Assembly (NCBI GenBank): GCA_016210515.1
Contig: JACQTZ010000026.1
Location: 1 to 64,000 of the forward strand
From: Chloroflexota bacterium
GTDB lineage: Bacteria; Chloroflexota; Dehalococcoidia; UBA2985
Length of the DNA stretch: 64,000 bases
Direction of reading: 5' to 3'
The number at the start of each line of letters is the position of its first letter. The stretch's first letter is position 1. The position numbers and the translations under genes were made by a program. This document shows positions 1 to 8,518 of the stretch, one piece after another. The notes below the pieces were generated by a model that worked only from the letters and a program-made list of their open reading frames with translations, was not told the DNA's origin and searched no databases.

Positions 1-2
1 CA

Positions 3-461
3 GGAGACTTCATTGAGATGGAGGGTGGAGTACGGGGATACGTGGTGGAGGTGGGGTGGCGCAGCACCCGGATTCGCACCCCCTTCAACAACCTGGTGGT
101 CATGCCAAACTCGCGCATTGCGGACAGCATCCTCACCAACTATTCTGAGCCGTCTACAGAGATGGGAATGATGGTGGAGGCCGGGGTGAGCTACAGCAGT
201 AACCTGGCCCACGTGCGAGAAGTGGTGCTAGAGGAGGCCTCCCAGCTCATTGAGGAGATGCCCGAAGCCGATAAGAAGACCCAACCCCGGTTCGGCTACG
301 AGCGTTTTGGAGACTCCAATGTTGACTTCTGGGTCTGGCTCCAGTCGAAGGACCGTATCAGTTCCTTCGCCCTGAAGACTGAACTGATGATCCGGCTCCA
401 CGAACGGTTTGCCAGGGAAGGCATTGAAATCAACTACCCCGTACGCAAGCTGGTGTACTGA
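3..461 (+). CDS. MscS-family mechanosensitive channel, 3' end (partial)
   Basis: The reading frame is open from the window edge, so the gene starts upstream and only the last ~150 residues are seen. MscS channels are inner-membrane pores that release solutes on hypo-osmotic shock. The visible part begins in the cytoplasmic beta-domain: GDFIEM, then a G-x-V-x(4)-W-R-S-T-R-I stretch and VMPNSRI, the typical MscS middle domain. The alpha/beta C-terminal domain follows, ending INYPVRKLVY, which matches the family's usual IP(Y/F)P ending. The pore helices lie outside the window. The family assignment is secure; the subtype cannot be judged. Confidence 0.9.
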   Translation, partial: GDFIEMEGGVRGYVVEVGWRSTRIRTPFNNLVVMPNSRIADSILTNYSEPSTEMGMMVEAGVSYSSNLAHVREVVLEEASQLIEEMPEADKKTQPRFGYERFGDSNVDFWVWLQSKDRISSFALKTELMIRLHERFAREGIEINYPVRKLVY

Positions 462-700
462 CGTTCATGTCAAGGACTTATTGAATTGCTTGGCTTCAAA
501 CCGGGTCCTATTCGACTCCAAAGGCTTTTTCTCAATGCCTTCGTTTAGGATCTCCTAGGCGTTCGTATAGCAGTATTCACACCGAGGCCAGCACTTAGTG
601 CTTTGTCAGTGCGAGCGAATAATAACAAGCAAGGCTGTCGAACCATTCGAGCGGAGAGAAAGTCCCGTTCATGTCGTTCGACAGGCTCAGGATGAGCGGG
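462..700. other. Intergenic stretch upstream of repeat copy 1
   Basis: No supportable gene. Near its end (about 657-701) is a short palindromic tract, gagaaagtcccgttcatgtc followed by gatgagcgggact, which borders the larger repeat that begins at 701. With that repeat and the sequence to 1123 it makes a 660-bp gap between genes. Bases 961-1123 hold nothing recognisable except the upstream region of the receiver-domain gene. Confidence 0.5.
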
Positions 701-950
701 ACTTACAGAGCCTTGAACGGTGAGCTAAACATATGCCCTGTCATTCTGAGGAGCCCGTTCGCAGTGCTCAGGGTAAACTCAGTGAGGAATCTAGGGCGTT
801 CCATCATTGCTATAGGCGTAGGTCTTAGGCGTAGGTCTTAGGCGTAGGTCCTAGATTCTTCGTCGCGAAGTTTACCCTGAGCAGAGCCGAAGGGTTCGGA
901 ATGACATCCACCAGTCCAGGCTGACCACTGGAAACGTTCAGATCGCTATG
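701..950. repeat. Dispersed palindromic repeat, copy 1 (core in orientation A)
   Basis: This is a composite inverted-repeat element. Bases 701-753 and 871-950 match 14481-14533 and about 14622-14703 almost exactly and in the same orientation. The core between them (782-864) matches the reverse complement of the core in the second copy. The core is bounded by gaggaatctag and ctagattcttc, which are themselves near inverted repeats. It contains three tandem 13-bp units (taggcgtaggtct) at 813-825, 826-838 and 839-851. The outer arms also pair (cagggtaaact with agtttaccctg), so the whole element is a nested palindrome. No ORF lies inside. Confidence 0.85.
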
Positions 951-1123
951 TATGGCTCTGTAATACATGACCCAGGTATTGTCACTCCCACATGCCCCTT
1001 ACTGCCTGCGCTTTGCCACGGCGTTCACGGTTTCTTCACGCCGCCTGGAAGCATGTTCACGAGGAGTGCATACCCTCAGCCTAATATGAGGCTACGTCAA
1101 GGAGTACGGAGCAGGCCGCAAGC

Positions 1124-1546
1124 ATGACGGGCATGGGAAATGCATTCCAGGGCGCTCCCCCAAGGGTCCTCGTGGTAGAGGATGACCAGAGTGTGAGGAG
1201 GATGCTCCGGTTTTCCCTGCGGACGACAGGTTATAGCGTGACGGAGGTTACTACTGGCATGGAGGCCATCCGAGAACTGGAGCGACAGCCCACGGACGCA
1301 GTAGTCCTGGATCTGGGCTTGCCCGATGGCCTGGGAGGAAAGGTCTTGTGTCGCCTTCGCCAGCTCGCAGGAGAACCGAGAGGGCTGCCCATATGGGTGG
1401 TGATATCCGCCCTGGACCGGGATGAGGCGGCGGCCCGCTATGGCCCCCTGGGGAGTCACTTCATGGCCAAGCCTTTCGACCCTTGGGACCTGATGAGAAC
1501 CCTGGAAGTGCTCCTGGGGGCAAAGCGTGAAGAAGGACATGCTTAG
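1124..1546 (+). CDS. Single-domain response regulator (CheY-like receiver)
   Basis: 140-residue protein made only of a receiver domain, so its output is probably by protein-protein contact. The acidic pocket E19-D20-D21 (VVEDD), the phospho-acceptor D63 (LDLGLPDG), the switch Ser95 (VISAL) and the invariant Lys116 (AKPFDP) are all visible. No histidine kinase lies nearby, so its partner is elsewhere. The start is ATG 1124. An in-frame ATG at 1136 is equally possible because the Shine-Dalgarno-like ggag is rather far upstream. The gene stops 37 bp before a zinc-ribbon gene on the same strand and may be co-transcribed with it. Confidence 0.9.
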   Translation: MTGMGNAFQGAPPRVLVVEDDQSVRRMLRFSLRTTGYSVTEVTTGMEAIRELERQPTDAVVLDLGLPDGLGGKVLCRLRQLAGEPRGLPIWVVISALDRDEAAARYGPLGSHFMAKPFDPWDLMRTLEVLLGAKREEGHA

Positions 1547-1583
1547 CCCCACAAGAGATATTTTGAGAGTAGGAGGACATACC

Positions 1584-1781
1584 ATGACGTGGCTAAAATG
1601 CTGTCCCCGCTGCAATGGTGACCTCTATGAGAACAAAGACCCCTACGGCCGTTATGTCGCCTGTATTCAGTGTGGCTACTACCTGAGCGAGATGGATGAG
1701 GTTGTGCTCAGGTACTCTTCGCAGACCAATACCAGGGAGGGTGCTGAGAAGGTCCCTGCCGCGGCCGGAAGCGCCCGCTGA
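1584..1781 (+). CDS. Small zinc-ribbon protein
   Basis: 65-residue protein beginning MTWLKCCPRC. The Cys pairs C-C-P-R-C and C-I-Q-C, about 25 residues apart, form a treble-clef or zinc-ribbon knuckle. The rest is low in recognisable features and ends in an Ala/Gly-rich tail. The start at 1584 is chosen because aggagg lies 8 bp upstream (1571-1576); the longer frame from 1527 would overlap the receiver gene and lacks such a site. Function is unknown. It is probably transcribed with the receiver gene. Its end lies only 12 bp from the convergent CBS gene. Confidence 0.75.
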   Translation: MTWLKCCPRCNGDLYENKDPYGRYVACIQCGYYLSEMDEVVLRYSSQTNTREGAEKVPAAAGSAR

Positions 1782-1793
1782 GCCAATGCAGGG

Positions 1794-2252
1794 CTAGCCG
1801 GATGTTGAGGTCACGGACATCAGCTTGACTAGGTCGTGCTTGGTGACGATGCCCACCAGCTCTCTGCCCCGCATTACCGGAACTCTGCTGATGCTTCTGC
1901 GGAGCATCAGGTCTGCCACCTCCGCCACGGGTGTCTCTTCCTGGACGGTAACCACGGGATGGCTCATAACCTCCTTGACCTTTCTTCTGCTCACCGCCCG
2001 CGCGACCTCTTCCAGGGTTTCCGGACTGACCCAGGATCCCATAAGGGTGTACAGGTGATCTGACATGGGCAAGAATCTCTTGTGCAAGCCGAAGTCCGTG
2101 TGGGTCACAATGCCCACCAGCCTCCCTTGCCCGTCCAATACTGGGAGGCAACTGGTGCCCCGTTGCAGCATGAGCTGCGCTGCTTCCCCCACTGTTGCAT
2201 CTTCCTGAATAGTAATCACTGGGCTGGTCATTATCTCGCGTACGTTCATCAC
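1794..2252 (-). CDS. Tandem CBS-domain protein
   Basis: 152-residue protein of two CBS domains (about residues 7-60 and 93-147), each opening with the usual V-x-E-(I/V)-M-(T/S)-x-P-V and closing with L-V-G-I-V-T-x-x-D. Such Bateman modules bind adenine nucleotides and usually sense energy status. There is no fused enzyme or transporter, so this is a stand-alone regulator. Met1 and Met2 are both possible starts (2252 or 2249). It is divergent from the phosphodiesterase gene and convergent with the zinc-ribbon gene. Its target is unknown. Confidence 0.9.
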   Translation of the reverse strand: MMNVREIMTSPVITIQEDATVGEAAQLMLQRGTSCLPVLDGQGRLVGIVTHTDFGLHKRFLPMSDHLYTLMGSWVSPETLEEVARAVSRRKVKEVMSHPVVTVQEETPVAEVADLMLRRSISRVPVMRGRELVGIVTKHDLVKLMSVTSTSG

Positions 2253-2440
2253 CTTGTCTCCATCTCGATATTGGCGAAGCAGAGTGCAGGCCGGTGCAGG
2301 GCCACTCCCTCGCTTTGAGCCGCTCTAACCCCTGTTGCAACCTGCAGGTTTAGTTTACCTCTTTTGCACCGTCGCGTCTCCCACGTGTACTCTCGCCTTT
2401 CGAGATGCCGCGCTCTTGTAGAGAGCACGAAGGGTTGTGG

Positions 2441-2469
2441 TTGACGCGCTTGAAGAGCACCGCTACAAT
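2441..2469 (+). promoter_or_regulatory. Sigma-70-type promoter for the phosphodiesterase gene
   Basis: TTGACG (2441-2446), a 17-bp spacer and TACAAT (2464-2469): five of six consensus bases at each box with ideal spacing. Transcription would begin near 2476, leaving a leader of about 88 bases before the ATG at 2564. It lies in the 311-bp divergent gap (2253-2563) between the CBS and phosphodiesterase genes. Confidence 0.65.
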
Positions 2470-2563
2470 CCTTTACAATTAAAAGATAGTGTTTATTGCC
2501 AAGGCACGGCGGGCCGATGGGGAACGTCCGGCCTAATTCATGAACTGAGATTACCTTTAGCAC

Positions 2564-3121
2564 ATGAGAATCGGCGTCATATCGGATACTCATATCCCTT
2601 CGGTCTCCAGAGAGCCTTCTATGGAGGTGGCCCGCGCCTTCGAGGGAGTGGACCTCATCCTTCATGCCGGAGACATCTTGATCCCTTCGTGCCTGGACTG
2701 GCTGGAGGGCATTGCGCCGGTGAAGGCGGTAGAGTTGGGCCCATTGGGCCACTTCAACGGGGATTCCAGGGTTGCCGACAAACGCGTAGTGGAGCTAGAC
2801 GGCCATTCTATCGGCATGGTCCATGACCTGGTGCTGCGCGGCATGGGTGGTGAGGTGGTGCCCGGAGCCTTTGCGAAACGGTTCTCCCCCTCCTACAGTC
2901 TACCCAAAGTGGTGGAAGAGATCTTCGGAGCCGCGGTGGATATCGTGGTCTTTGGCCACACTCACTATGCCCTGGTGGAAGAGCACCAGGGCATCCTGCT
3001 AGTGAATCCCGGCAGCCCCGGCTTGCCAATGCAAATCAGGCGGCTTGGCCAGGTGGCCATCATAGAGCTGTCTCCGGCGGGGCGGAAGGCCTGGATAGTG
3101 AACCTGGCCGATTTCCGGTAG
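2564..3121 (+). CDS. Calcineurin-like phosphodiesterase (YfcE/MJ0936 type)
   Basis: 185-residue metallophosphoesterase. The metal-ligand motifs appear in order: SDTHI (D8, H10), HAGD (D37), a GHFNGD loop around 62-67 in place of the usual G-N-x-D, VHD (H87) and GHTH (131-134), with the family signature NPGSP after it. The size is normal for this family of small dinuclear-metal phosphodiesterases, which hydrolyse cyclic nucleotides or phosphodiesters in vitro. The altered Asn loop may change the substrate. A strong promoter precedes it and no operon partner is visible. Confidence 0.88.
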   Translation: MRIGVISDTHIPSVSREPSMEVARAFEGVDLILHAGDILIPSCLDWLEGIAPVKAVELGPLGHFNGDSRVADKRVVELDGHSIGMVHDLVLRGMGGEVVPGAFAKRFSPSYSLPKVVEEIFGAAVDIVVFGHTHYALVEEHQGILLVNPGSPGLPMQIRRLGQVAIIELSPAGRKAWIVNLADFR

Positions 3122-3131
3122 CACCTTCAGG

Positions 3132-3218
3132 TGGTGGGCGACAGAGGACTCAAACCTCTGACCTTCCGACGGCAATCGGGTCGCTCTAACCAGATGGCTA
3201 ATCTATCAGCCTGCGCCC
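3132..3218 (-). pseudogene. tRNA-like remnant 1
   Basis: Read on the minus strand, this keeps a TpsiC arm (AGAGG, loop TTTGAGT, CCTCT), an encoded CCA end and a partial acceptor pairing (GGGCG with CGCCC). The inner acceptor pairs are mismatched. The D-arm region holds extra bases, and the anticodon loop is one base short (CCGA, six bases, TCGG). These defects point to a decayed tRNA rather than a working one. No amino acid is assigned. Confidence 0.5.
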
Positions 3219-3230
3219 TTTGAAACCAAA

Positions 3231-3290
3231 TGGTGGGCCGGCGGGGATTCCGAACCCATAGCCAACGGATAGAAGCTCTAAGACGGTTGC
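3231..3290 (-). pseudogene. tRNA-like remnant 2 (3' half)
   Basis: On the minus strand, GGCTATGGGTTCGGAATCCC followed shortly by CGGCCCACCA looks like the TpsiC arm, acceptor strand and CCA end of a tRNA. The T-loop has eight rather than seven bases (TTCGGAAT), the anticodon region does not fold, and no matching 5' acceptor strand is present. It sits immediately beside remnant 1 and just after the stop codon of the MoaD-like gene. Confidence 0.4.
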
Positions 3291-3572
3291 CTACCCTCCA
3301 GCAGAGAGGGTGAGCAGTATGATATGGTCTCCGTCCTGTAGGGGAAGTTTCCTGTTGTCAAAGTAAGAGTGCCCGTTGATATTGAACGCATACCTATCTG
3401 TCAGGCGGTTTTCTTCGGGACGAATAACCTCCCCTTCCAGGGCTGGAACTTGACGCCTGAGAGCAGCAACGACGTCTCCCAGCGTTGCACTCTCTTTCAA
3501 CTCAATCTCTGCCTCTTTCTGCCCGGCTATTCTGCCGCACAACCCGAACATCTCTACAACATGCCTGGTCAT
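3291..3572 (-). CDS. MoaD/ThiS-family sulfur-carrier-like protein
   Basis: 93-residue beta-grasp protein ending in LSAGG, the C-terminal Gly-Gly that is adenylated and thiocarboxylated in MoaD and ThiS. The middle contains ATLGDVVAAL and LQDGDHIILL, typical of the fold. The start at 3572 (MTRHVVEMFG) is preferred over the longer frame from 3608 because gaggagga lies just upstream. It follows the aldehyde ferredoxin oxidoreductase gene on the same strand with a ~110-bp gap. MoaD-like genes commonly neighbour AOR genes, where they are thought to supply dithiolene sulfur to the tungstopterin. No MoaE or ThiF is nearby. Confidence 0.85.
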   Translation of the reverse strand: MTRHVVEMFGLCGRIAGQKEAEIELKESATLGDVVAALRRQVPALEGEVIRPEENRLTDRYAFNINGHSYFDNRKLPLQDGDHIILLTLSAGG

Positions 3573-3684
3573 AACTCCCAATCCTCCTCTTCGCCTCCAG
3601 TACACCATCTCAGGTCATAAAAGTATGGCCTCACAGATGAGAGGCTACAAACCAGCCACATATCACAATCGATAGGAGATTCCT

Positions 3685-5472
3685 CTAGGACCAGAGCTCC
3701 TTGGCCACATCGTTGAGGCCCAATGCCAGCAGCTTCTGCTTGCTCGGTTTGGTTGTTTGCAGGTCCCAGTCCAGGGCACCGAGGTTCCAGTTTAGCCGGG
3801 CCTTGTGGTCCAGTGTCACACCTGCTAGGGGCCCCACTTTCTGGGGAGGTATGCCAACCGCCCTGGGGTTTATGTCCCACTCCAGGGGATTTATCCCTTC
3901 GCGAAGGTCAAAGACGTGCATCATGTTGTCGATTCTTTCGCCTGTTTTGAGCAGTTCATTCATGGGACGCTCCCAACCGGTCACTGCGCTCAGGAACCCT
4001 GCTATGTACTTGCCGGGATCAGGTATGCCGTAACCGAAACTGCAAAGGCCAGCGGACTCGGTAACATGTCTCTGGAAGGTACCGGGGCCAAAAGTGTGGA
4101 CATGGGTAAAAGGGACAGGAGAAGGCGAGCCGGGGCGACGGACGAGCTTCTGGTCGTGCATTCCCGGTTCCTGCCCTCCGATATGGACGGCATACTCTTC
4201 CGCTTCTCTTCCAATCTTATGCGCTGCGACCCTTACGCCATCGGCCAGGACATCGCCAAATCCCTCTCTCTTGGCCACCTTCTCGGTCATGGCTATCATG
4301 GCGCGAGGATTGCCCCAGGTCAGTTCTATGCCATCGGTGTCCTCTATGTTAATGATCCTGTTCTCATAGCACTCCATGGCGAAGGCGATGACAGCGCCAG
4401 CCGAGATGGTATCCAGCCCATAGATGTTGCAGAGGTGGGTGGCCATGTTTATTGCTTCCAGATTGTTGTTGAGGCACAGCGAGCCAAAGGAGGAAAGGGT
4501 TTCATACTCTGCTCTGCGCGTGCCCTCCGGATACGGGTATTCGCCTGTTCCAGCTTTGAGCTTACCTTCGCAAGCAATGGGGCAACGCCAGCAACCACCA
4601 CGGCTGACCACCTGAGCGACTACCACATCACCACTGAGGCTGGAAACATCGGGGAAGTCGACAATACCAACACCCCCCCAGTTCTTGACTGGAGAATCAC
4701 CGCTGTGTGCAGAGAGGTCTGCGGTACCGCCCGTGCCATACTTGTGACGGCGGTCCCAAGGTGATTCCCCGGTTGGCCCCGGTGTCCTGAAATCTGCCAT
4801 GTGCTCTCTTCTCAACCTATCAACCACCCCACTGTGGGCTACAGGGACCTTCTGGGTTCCTCTTGCTGCCACTGCCTTGAGCTTCTTCGATCCCATCACC
4901 GCCCCCAGGCCACGGCGTCCAGCAGCCGCACCATTACCGGTGACAACGCAAGAAATGAGCGAGAGCTTCTCCCCAGACGGACCGATGCACGCACTCTCTA
5001 CTGTTTTACCCAGTTCAGCTTTTAGCATGTCCTGGGTTTCAAAGACATCCTTTCCCCACAGGTGACTTGCATCTCTTAACTCGGCTTTCCCGTCGTCGAG
5101 TAGAAGGTAGACCGGTCTTGGTGACACACCTGTGAAGAATACGCCGTCGTAGCCGGCGAACTTGAGGCTGGGACCGAAGAACCCTCCTGAATTGGCCTCT
5201 CCCCAAGCTCCGGTCAGTGGCGATTTCCCTACCACTACGTACCGAGAGGCCGCAACAGCAGAAGTACCGGTGAGAGGGCCGGTCAGGAAGCCGAGGGTGT
5301 TTCCAGGGCCTAGAGGGTTCACTCCACCCTTCTGCCGGCTGTAAAGAACCCTTGCCCCAACACCATAACCCCCGATAAAGTCCTGGTAGAGGCTTTCCTC
5401 GGGTGTCTCCTCTGCTATCTCTCCCGTGGAAAGGTTCACAAACAGGATTCGCCCCATGTATCCACCAGCCAT
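3685..5472 (-). CDS. aor: Aldehyde:ferredoxin oxidoreductase (tungsten AOR family)
   Basis: 595 residues, the usual family length (~600). It oxidises aldehydes to carboxylic acids and reduces ferredoxin, using a bis-pyranopterin tungsten (or Mo) centre and one [4Fe-4S]. The N-terminus MAGGYMGRILFVNLSTG is characteristic. The Fe-S ligands are the C-x2-C-x3-C set in GGCWRCPIACEG near residue 290 and a late Cys in AGLCSFGYG. The start at 5472 is chosen over 5496 because aaaggag precedes it. A MoaD-like carrier follows, and an acyl-CoA synthetase and transporter operon lies just upstream. Together these suggest aldehyde to acid to acyl-CoA metabolism, which is inference. Confidence 0.93.
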   Translation of the reverse strand: MAGGYMGRILFVNLSTGEIAEETPEESLYQDFIGGYGVGARVLYSRQKGGVNPLGPGNTLGFLTGPLTGTSAVAASRYVVVGKSPLTGAWGEANSGGFFGPSLKFAGYDGVFFTGVSPRPVYLLLDDGKAELRDASHLWGKDVFETQDMLKAELGKTVESACIGPSGEKLSLISCVVTGNGAAAGRRGLGAVMGSKKLKAVAARGTQKVPVAHSGVVDRLRREHMADFRTPGPTGESPWDRRHKYGTGGTADLSAHSGDSPVKNWGGVGIVDFPDVSSLSGDVVVAQVVSRGGCWRCPIACEGKLKAGTGEYPYPEGTRRAEYETLSSFGSLCLNNNLEAINMATHLCNIYGLDTISAGAVIAFAMECYENRIINIEDTDGIELTWGNPRAMIAMTEKVAKREGFGDVLADGVRVAAHKIGREAEEYAVHIGGQEPGMHDQKLVRRPGSPSPVPFTHVHTFGPGTFQRHVTESAGLCSFGYGIPDPGKYIAGFLSAVTGWERPMNELLKTGERIDNMMHVFDLREGINPLEWDINPRAVGIPPQKVGPLAGVTLDHKARLNWNLGALDWDLQTTKPSKQKLLALGLNDVAKELWS

Positions 5473-5730
5473 TTCTTTCTCCTTTTCTCCCGTCAATCTT
5501 CCAAGTGTCTACGCTAACTTTACAGCAAGGCCACCACCTTTTTCAATCCAACAACACCCAGGATGAGCATCCAAGACTCGTCAACTCTGCTCCAGACGAT
5601 TCAAGGACTACCAGAATCTCCAAATCCATCTCCAGGTACTGCTTCTTGCGGCTGTGGTCGTTTTCACTCACCGTCCCATCCACATTATGCCCTTCCTAAC
5701 CTTTTGGCCGCTCGGCAATGAAATGTGCGG

Positions 5731-7089
5731 CTACCTGAACCTGCGCAGCGTGGGCACAAAGGTAAAGTACAGAATCGCGACTACGCCGTACATTACGCCG
5801 CCTATCAGCCACGTAGTCTGTGTGCCTCGCGCCAGGCCGTACTCTCCCTGCATGTACTGAGCGATTGTCCCCCAGATCAGTACCCCAATGGGCGATAGCC
5901 CGTTCTGCACCACGTCCAAGCTCATGATGCGGCCCCGCATGTGGTCCGGCGCCACCAGCTGCATCAGCATCCGCTGCGTTGTCCTGAAGAACACCTGCGT
6001 CATGGAGTTGATGGCAATTAGCACCGTGGACAGGACGAATACCGTGGATTGGGAGAACGCGATGACAGAGACCGAGTGCATCAGAGCCACCGCAAAAAGG
6101 AGCATGCCTCTCCGCCGGTAGGAAACCAGCATGGCAATGACCATCACGCCCAAGGACGACCCTATGGTGCTCGCCGTGTTCAGCACTCCCTGGGCAACAG
6201 CGCCTCCTTCTTTGCCATATCCGTAGACGTCACGGGCAAAGACCGGCAGCAGAAACCCCGCGCCCCCGGCCAGCAGCATAAACGCCAGCCCCAGCACCAC
6301 AATCGCGGAGAGGACCCTCTCGCTCCTGATAAGCCTTACCCCTTCCATGAAATCCCGCCAGCTGCTTTCACGACTCCTCCCTTTGGAGGTATCCATACTG
6401 GGCTGCCAACGGAGCATCAAGATGGTGATGTACGTGACCAGTTGCCCCAGTGACGTCAAGCCAAAGAGCCACGGGCCCCACCGGTGCCAGTCACCCCCCA
6501 ACATAGCTATGGCGATGGCGGCTACCGCCGGGCCGCCTACACGGGGCCACGTGTCCGCCACGGAGTCCATGGCTACAGCACTGGGCAGCTGCTTCTTGTC
6601 CACCACGCTGCCCACCATGGCTTGATGCCCTGGCCGCCCCACTGACTGGATGACTCCGCTCAAGAATGAGGTGATAGTGAAGTGCCACCACTGAATCCGC
6701 AGGTAGGATGGGCCAATCTCCCATGCCCCGAAAAAGACGAGCATCGCTGTGAACGCCCACAGCACCGTGAGCAAACCCTCGGTCCACTTCAACAGCATCC
6801 TGCGGTCTACCCGGTCGGCCAGCACGCCACCGATGAAAGGGACCACCAGCATGGGCCATGAAAGCGACGAGGTTACCACGCCCATCAAGAAGGGGCTATC
6901 CGTCAGTTCCAGCGTCATCCAGGCACGCAGCATTACCCGCATGGCCCGGGCCATGTTGGAGGTAACCCGCCCGGCAAAAAGCACCCGGAAGTTCCGGCTC
7001 TCGAAGGCTACTAGCGCGCCACGGAGGCTGCCTATCGGCGGCTCTTCTGCCGCCCTTTCGTCCGTGGCCTTGGGCGTTTTGCTCGCCAC
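5731..7089 (-). CDS. MFS permease (DHA3/EntS-like)
   Basis: 452-residue major facilitator with about 12 hydrophobic segments. The N-terminal half has FRVLFAGRVTSNMARAM and, in the loop after TM2, GGVLADRVDRR, a version of the family motif A (G-x-L-a-D-r-x-x-r-r). A GTG start at 7089 is inferred. The frame extends upstream into the acyl-CoA synthetase gene, but that gene stops at 7100, leaving a 10-bp gap, so the genes are probably co-translated. The substrate is unknown; its place behind an acyl-CoA synthetase suggests import or efflux of an organic acid. The long upstream extension of this frame is an overlap artefact. Confidence 0.85.
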   Translation of the reverse strand: MASKTPKATDERAAEEPPIGSLRGALVAFESRNFRVLFAGRVTSNMARAMRVMLRAWMTLELTDSPFLMGVVTSSLSWPMLVVPFIGGVLADRVDRRMLLKWTEGLLTVLWAFTAMLVFFGAWEIGPSYLRIQWWHFTITSFLSGVIQSVGRPGHQAMVGSVVDKKQLPSAVAMDSVADTWPRVGGPAVAAIAIAMLGGDWHRWGPWLFGLTSLGQLVTYITILMLRWQPSMDTSKGRSRESSWRDFMEGVRLIRSERVLSAIVVLGLAFMLLAGGAGFLLPVFARDVYGYGKEGGAVAQGVLNTASTIGSSLGVMVIAMLVSYRRRGMLLFAVALMHSVSVIAFSQSTVFVLSTVLIAINSMTQVFFRTTQRMLMQLVAPDHMRGRIMSLDVVQNGLSPIGVLIWGTIAQYMQGEYGLARGTQTTWLIGGVMYGVVAILYFTFVPTLRRFR

Positions 7090-7099
7090 CGCTTTTCGC

Positions 7100-8518
7100 C
7101 TATGCCCTCTGGTACTGGTAGTAGTCTGTGAACTTCCGCAACGCTTTTGCCGTGCCCTGGAGCCCGAACAGCGCAGGTATGCCAGCTTCGGTAAGTTCGC
7201 GGTACACCCTGTCCGTGGCATCCTGCGGCGGGAGAGGTAAGACGTTGGACATGGCCACCAGGTAAGGCTTCTTTGCTCGCTGGCGGAACTGGGCCAGCAA
7301 GTCCGTGCCATACCTGCTGTAGACCGTGGTCTTGCCCGTTGGGTCCACCGCCACGCGCACCTCGTGGACAATGATGTCCACGTTGGGGTCCTCGTTGAGC
7401 ACGTCGAATACGGTGTTCATGGTCAGGGGGTTTCTCAGCCCCCTGCCCTCTATGGGGTTTCGCCATGAGCTGCCCGTCAGGTCAAAGTTCTCCAGCATCC
7501 GTTTGTATGATGCCTCGGTCAGGGCAGGCACCTTGAATCCCGCCTTGGAGAAGATATTCGTCATTTCGGTGGCGTGGCCGCCGGAGATGGCCAGCAACCC
7601 CAGGCGGTCGCCGGTGGCCGGCGGAAGGCTTAGCAGGAGCTTGGCTGTCTCCAACACCTCATCCACGTTGTCTGCCTTGATAGCTCCACATTGGCGCATC
7701 ATGGCGTCCCAGATGGCAGCCTCAGAGTTACGCGTAGTGGAGTGGGCCGCAACGGCTCGGGCGGCGTCCTCCGTCTCGCCAACCTTCCAAATAATCACCG
7801 GCTTCTTGGGGCAGACCTCCCTCAGAATGTTGAAGAACCGCCTGCCGTTCCGTATGCCCTCCGTGTACATGCCTATGACGGTAGTATCTTCGTCCTGGGC
7901 AAAGTACTCCAGGTAGTCAGGATTATCCAGGATGATGCCATTCCCCATGCTGACCAGCTTGCTGAGCTTTATCCCGTGGGTGCGAGCGCCCCGGGCGAAG
8001 CCGCCGGACTGGGAGCCGCTGTTGGAGATGAAGGCCAAATGGCCCGACTCCCCGTAGTACCCTCCCAGGTTCACGCCGATGCCCGCTTGGGGATTGAATA
8101 TGCCCAGGCAATTGGGCCCCACAACCTTCAGTCCGCCTGCCCGAGCCATCTCCACAAGCTCCTTCTCCAATCGTATGCCTTCAGACATGCCAGTCTCGCT
8201 GTAACCGGCGGTGTGAAGGAAGACACCCTGCACGCCCTTGGCAATGCAGTCTTTGATCACATAGGGGACCGCCTTGGCCGGAACCGAGACGAGGACAAGG
8301 TCGACCTCGCCGGGCACCTCAAGCAGACTGGAGTAGTTGGGAAAGCCAAGCTCCGCTGCTCCCGGCCACTCGTTCTTGTCGATGTTGATGTGGTACTTTG
8401 GGCCTTTGAAGGGCAGCACCGTGCGCAGCCAACTGTAGTTGTCCACCTTCTTGGAACCAACTACTGCCACGCTGCGGGGGTTGAAGACCCGCTCTAATCT
8501 GTGCATCTGCTCCCTCAC
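7100..8518 (-). CDS. ADP-forming acyl-CoA synthetase, alpha (CoA-binding/ligase) subunit
   Basis: 472 residues: an N-terminal CoA-binding Rossmann domain (FNPRSVAVVGSKK), then a succinyl-CoA-synthetase-like flavodoxin domain (VVGPNCLGI, SNSGSQSGG) and a second ligase domain. In NDP-forming acetyl-CoA synthetases the phosphohistidine lies in a S-H-T-G-S loop. Here the His is retained in AAHSTTRNSE but the following TG is replaced by ST. The enzyme makes acyl-CoA from acid, CoA and ATP, or runs in reverse for ATP. The ATP-grasp subunit is encoded just upstream with an ATGA overlap. The start ATG at 8518 overlaps that stop codon. Confidence 0.88.
   Translation of the reverse strand: MREQMHRLERVFNPRSVAVVGSKKVDNYSWLRTVLPFKGPKYHINIDKNEWPGAAELGFPNYSSLLEVPGEVDLVLVSVPAKAVPYVIKDCIAKGVQGVFLHTAGYSETGMSEGIRLEKELVEMARAGGLKVVGPNCLGIFNPQAGIGVNLGGYYGESGHLAFISNSGSQSGGFARGARTHGIKLSKLVSMGNGIILDNPDYLEYFAQDEDTTVIGMYTEGIRNGRRFFNILREVCPKKPVIIWKVGETEDAARAVAAHSTTRNSEAAIWDAMMRQCGAIKADNVDEVLETAKLLLSLPPATGDRLGLLAISGGHATEMTNIFSKAGFKVPALTEASYKRMLENFDLTGSSWRNPIEGRGLRNPLTMNTVFDVLNEDPNVDIIVHEVRVAVDPTGKTTVYSRYGTDLLAQFRQRAKKPYLVAMSNVLPLPPQDATDRVYRELTEAGIPALFGLQGTAKALRKFTDYYQYQRA

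Noticed and set aside
3916..4764. 282-residue plus-strand open frame
   Set aside because: It is antisense to the aldehyde oxidoreductase gene, whose family motifs and length are certain. It has no recognised domain or ribosome-binding site.
7090..7371. Upstream extension of the MFS permease frame
   Set aside because: It overlaps the C-terminus of the acyl-CoA synthetase alpha subunit and reads as a frame-shadow. The GTG at 7089, 10 bp beyond that gene's stop, is the sensible start.
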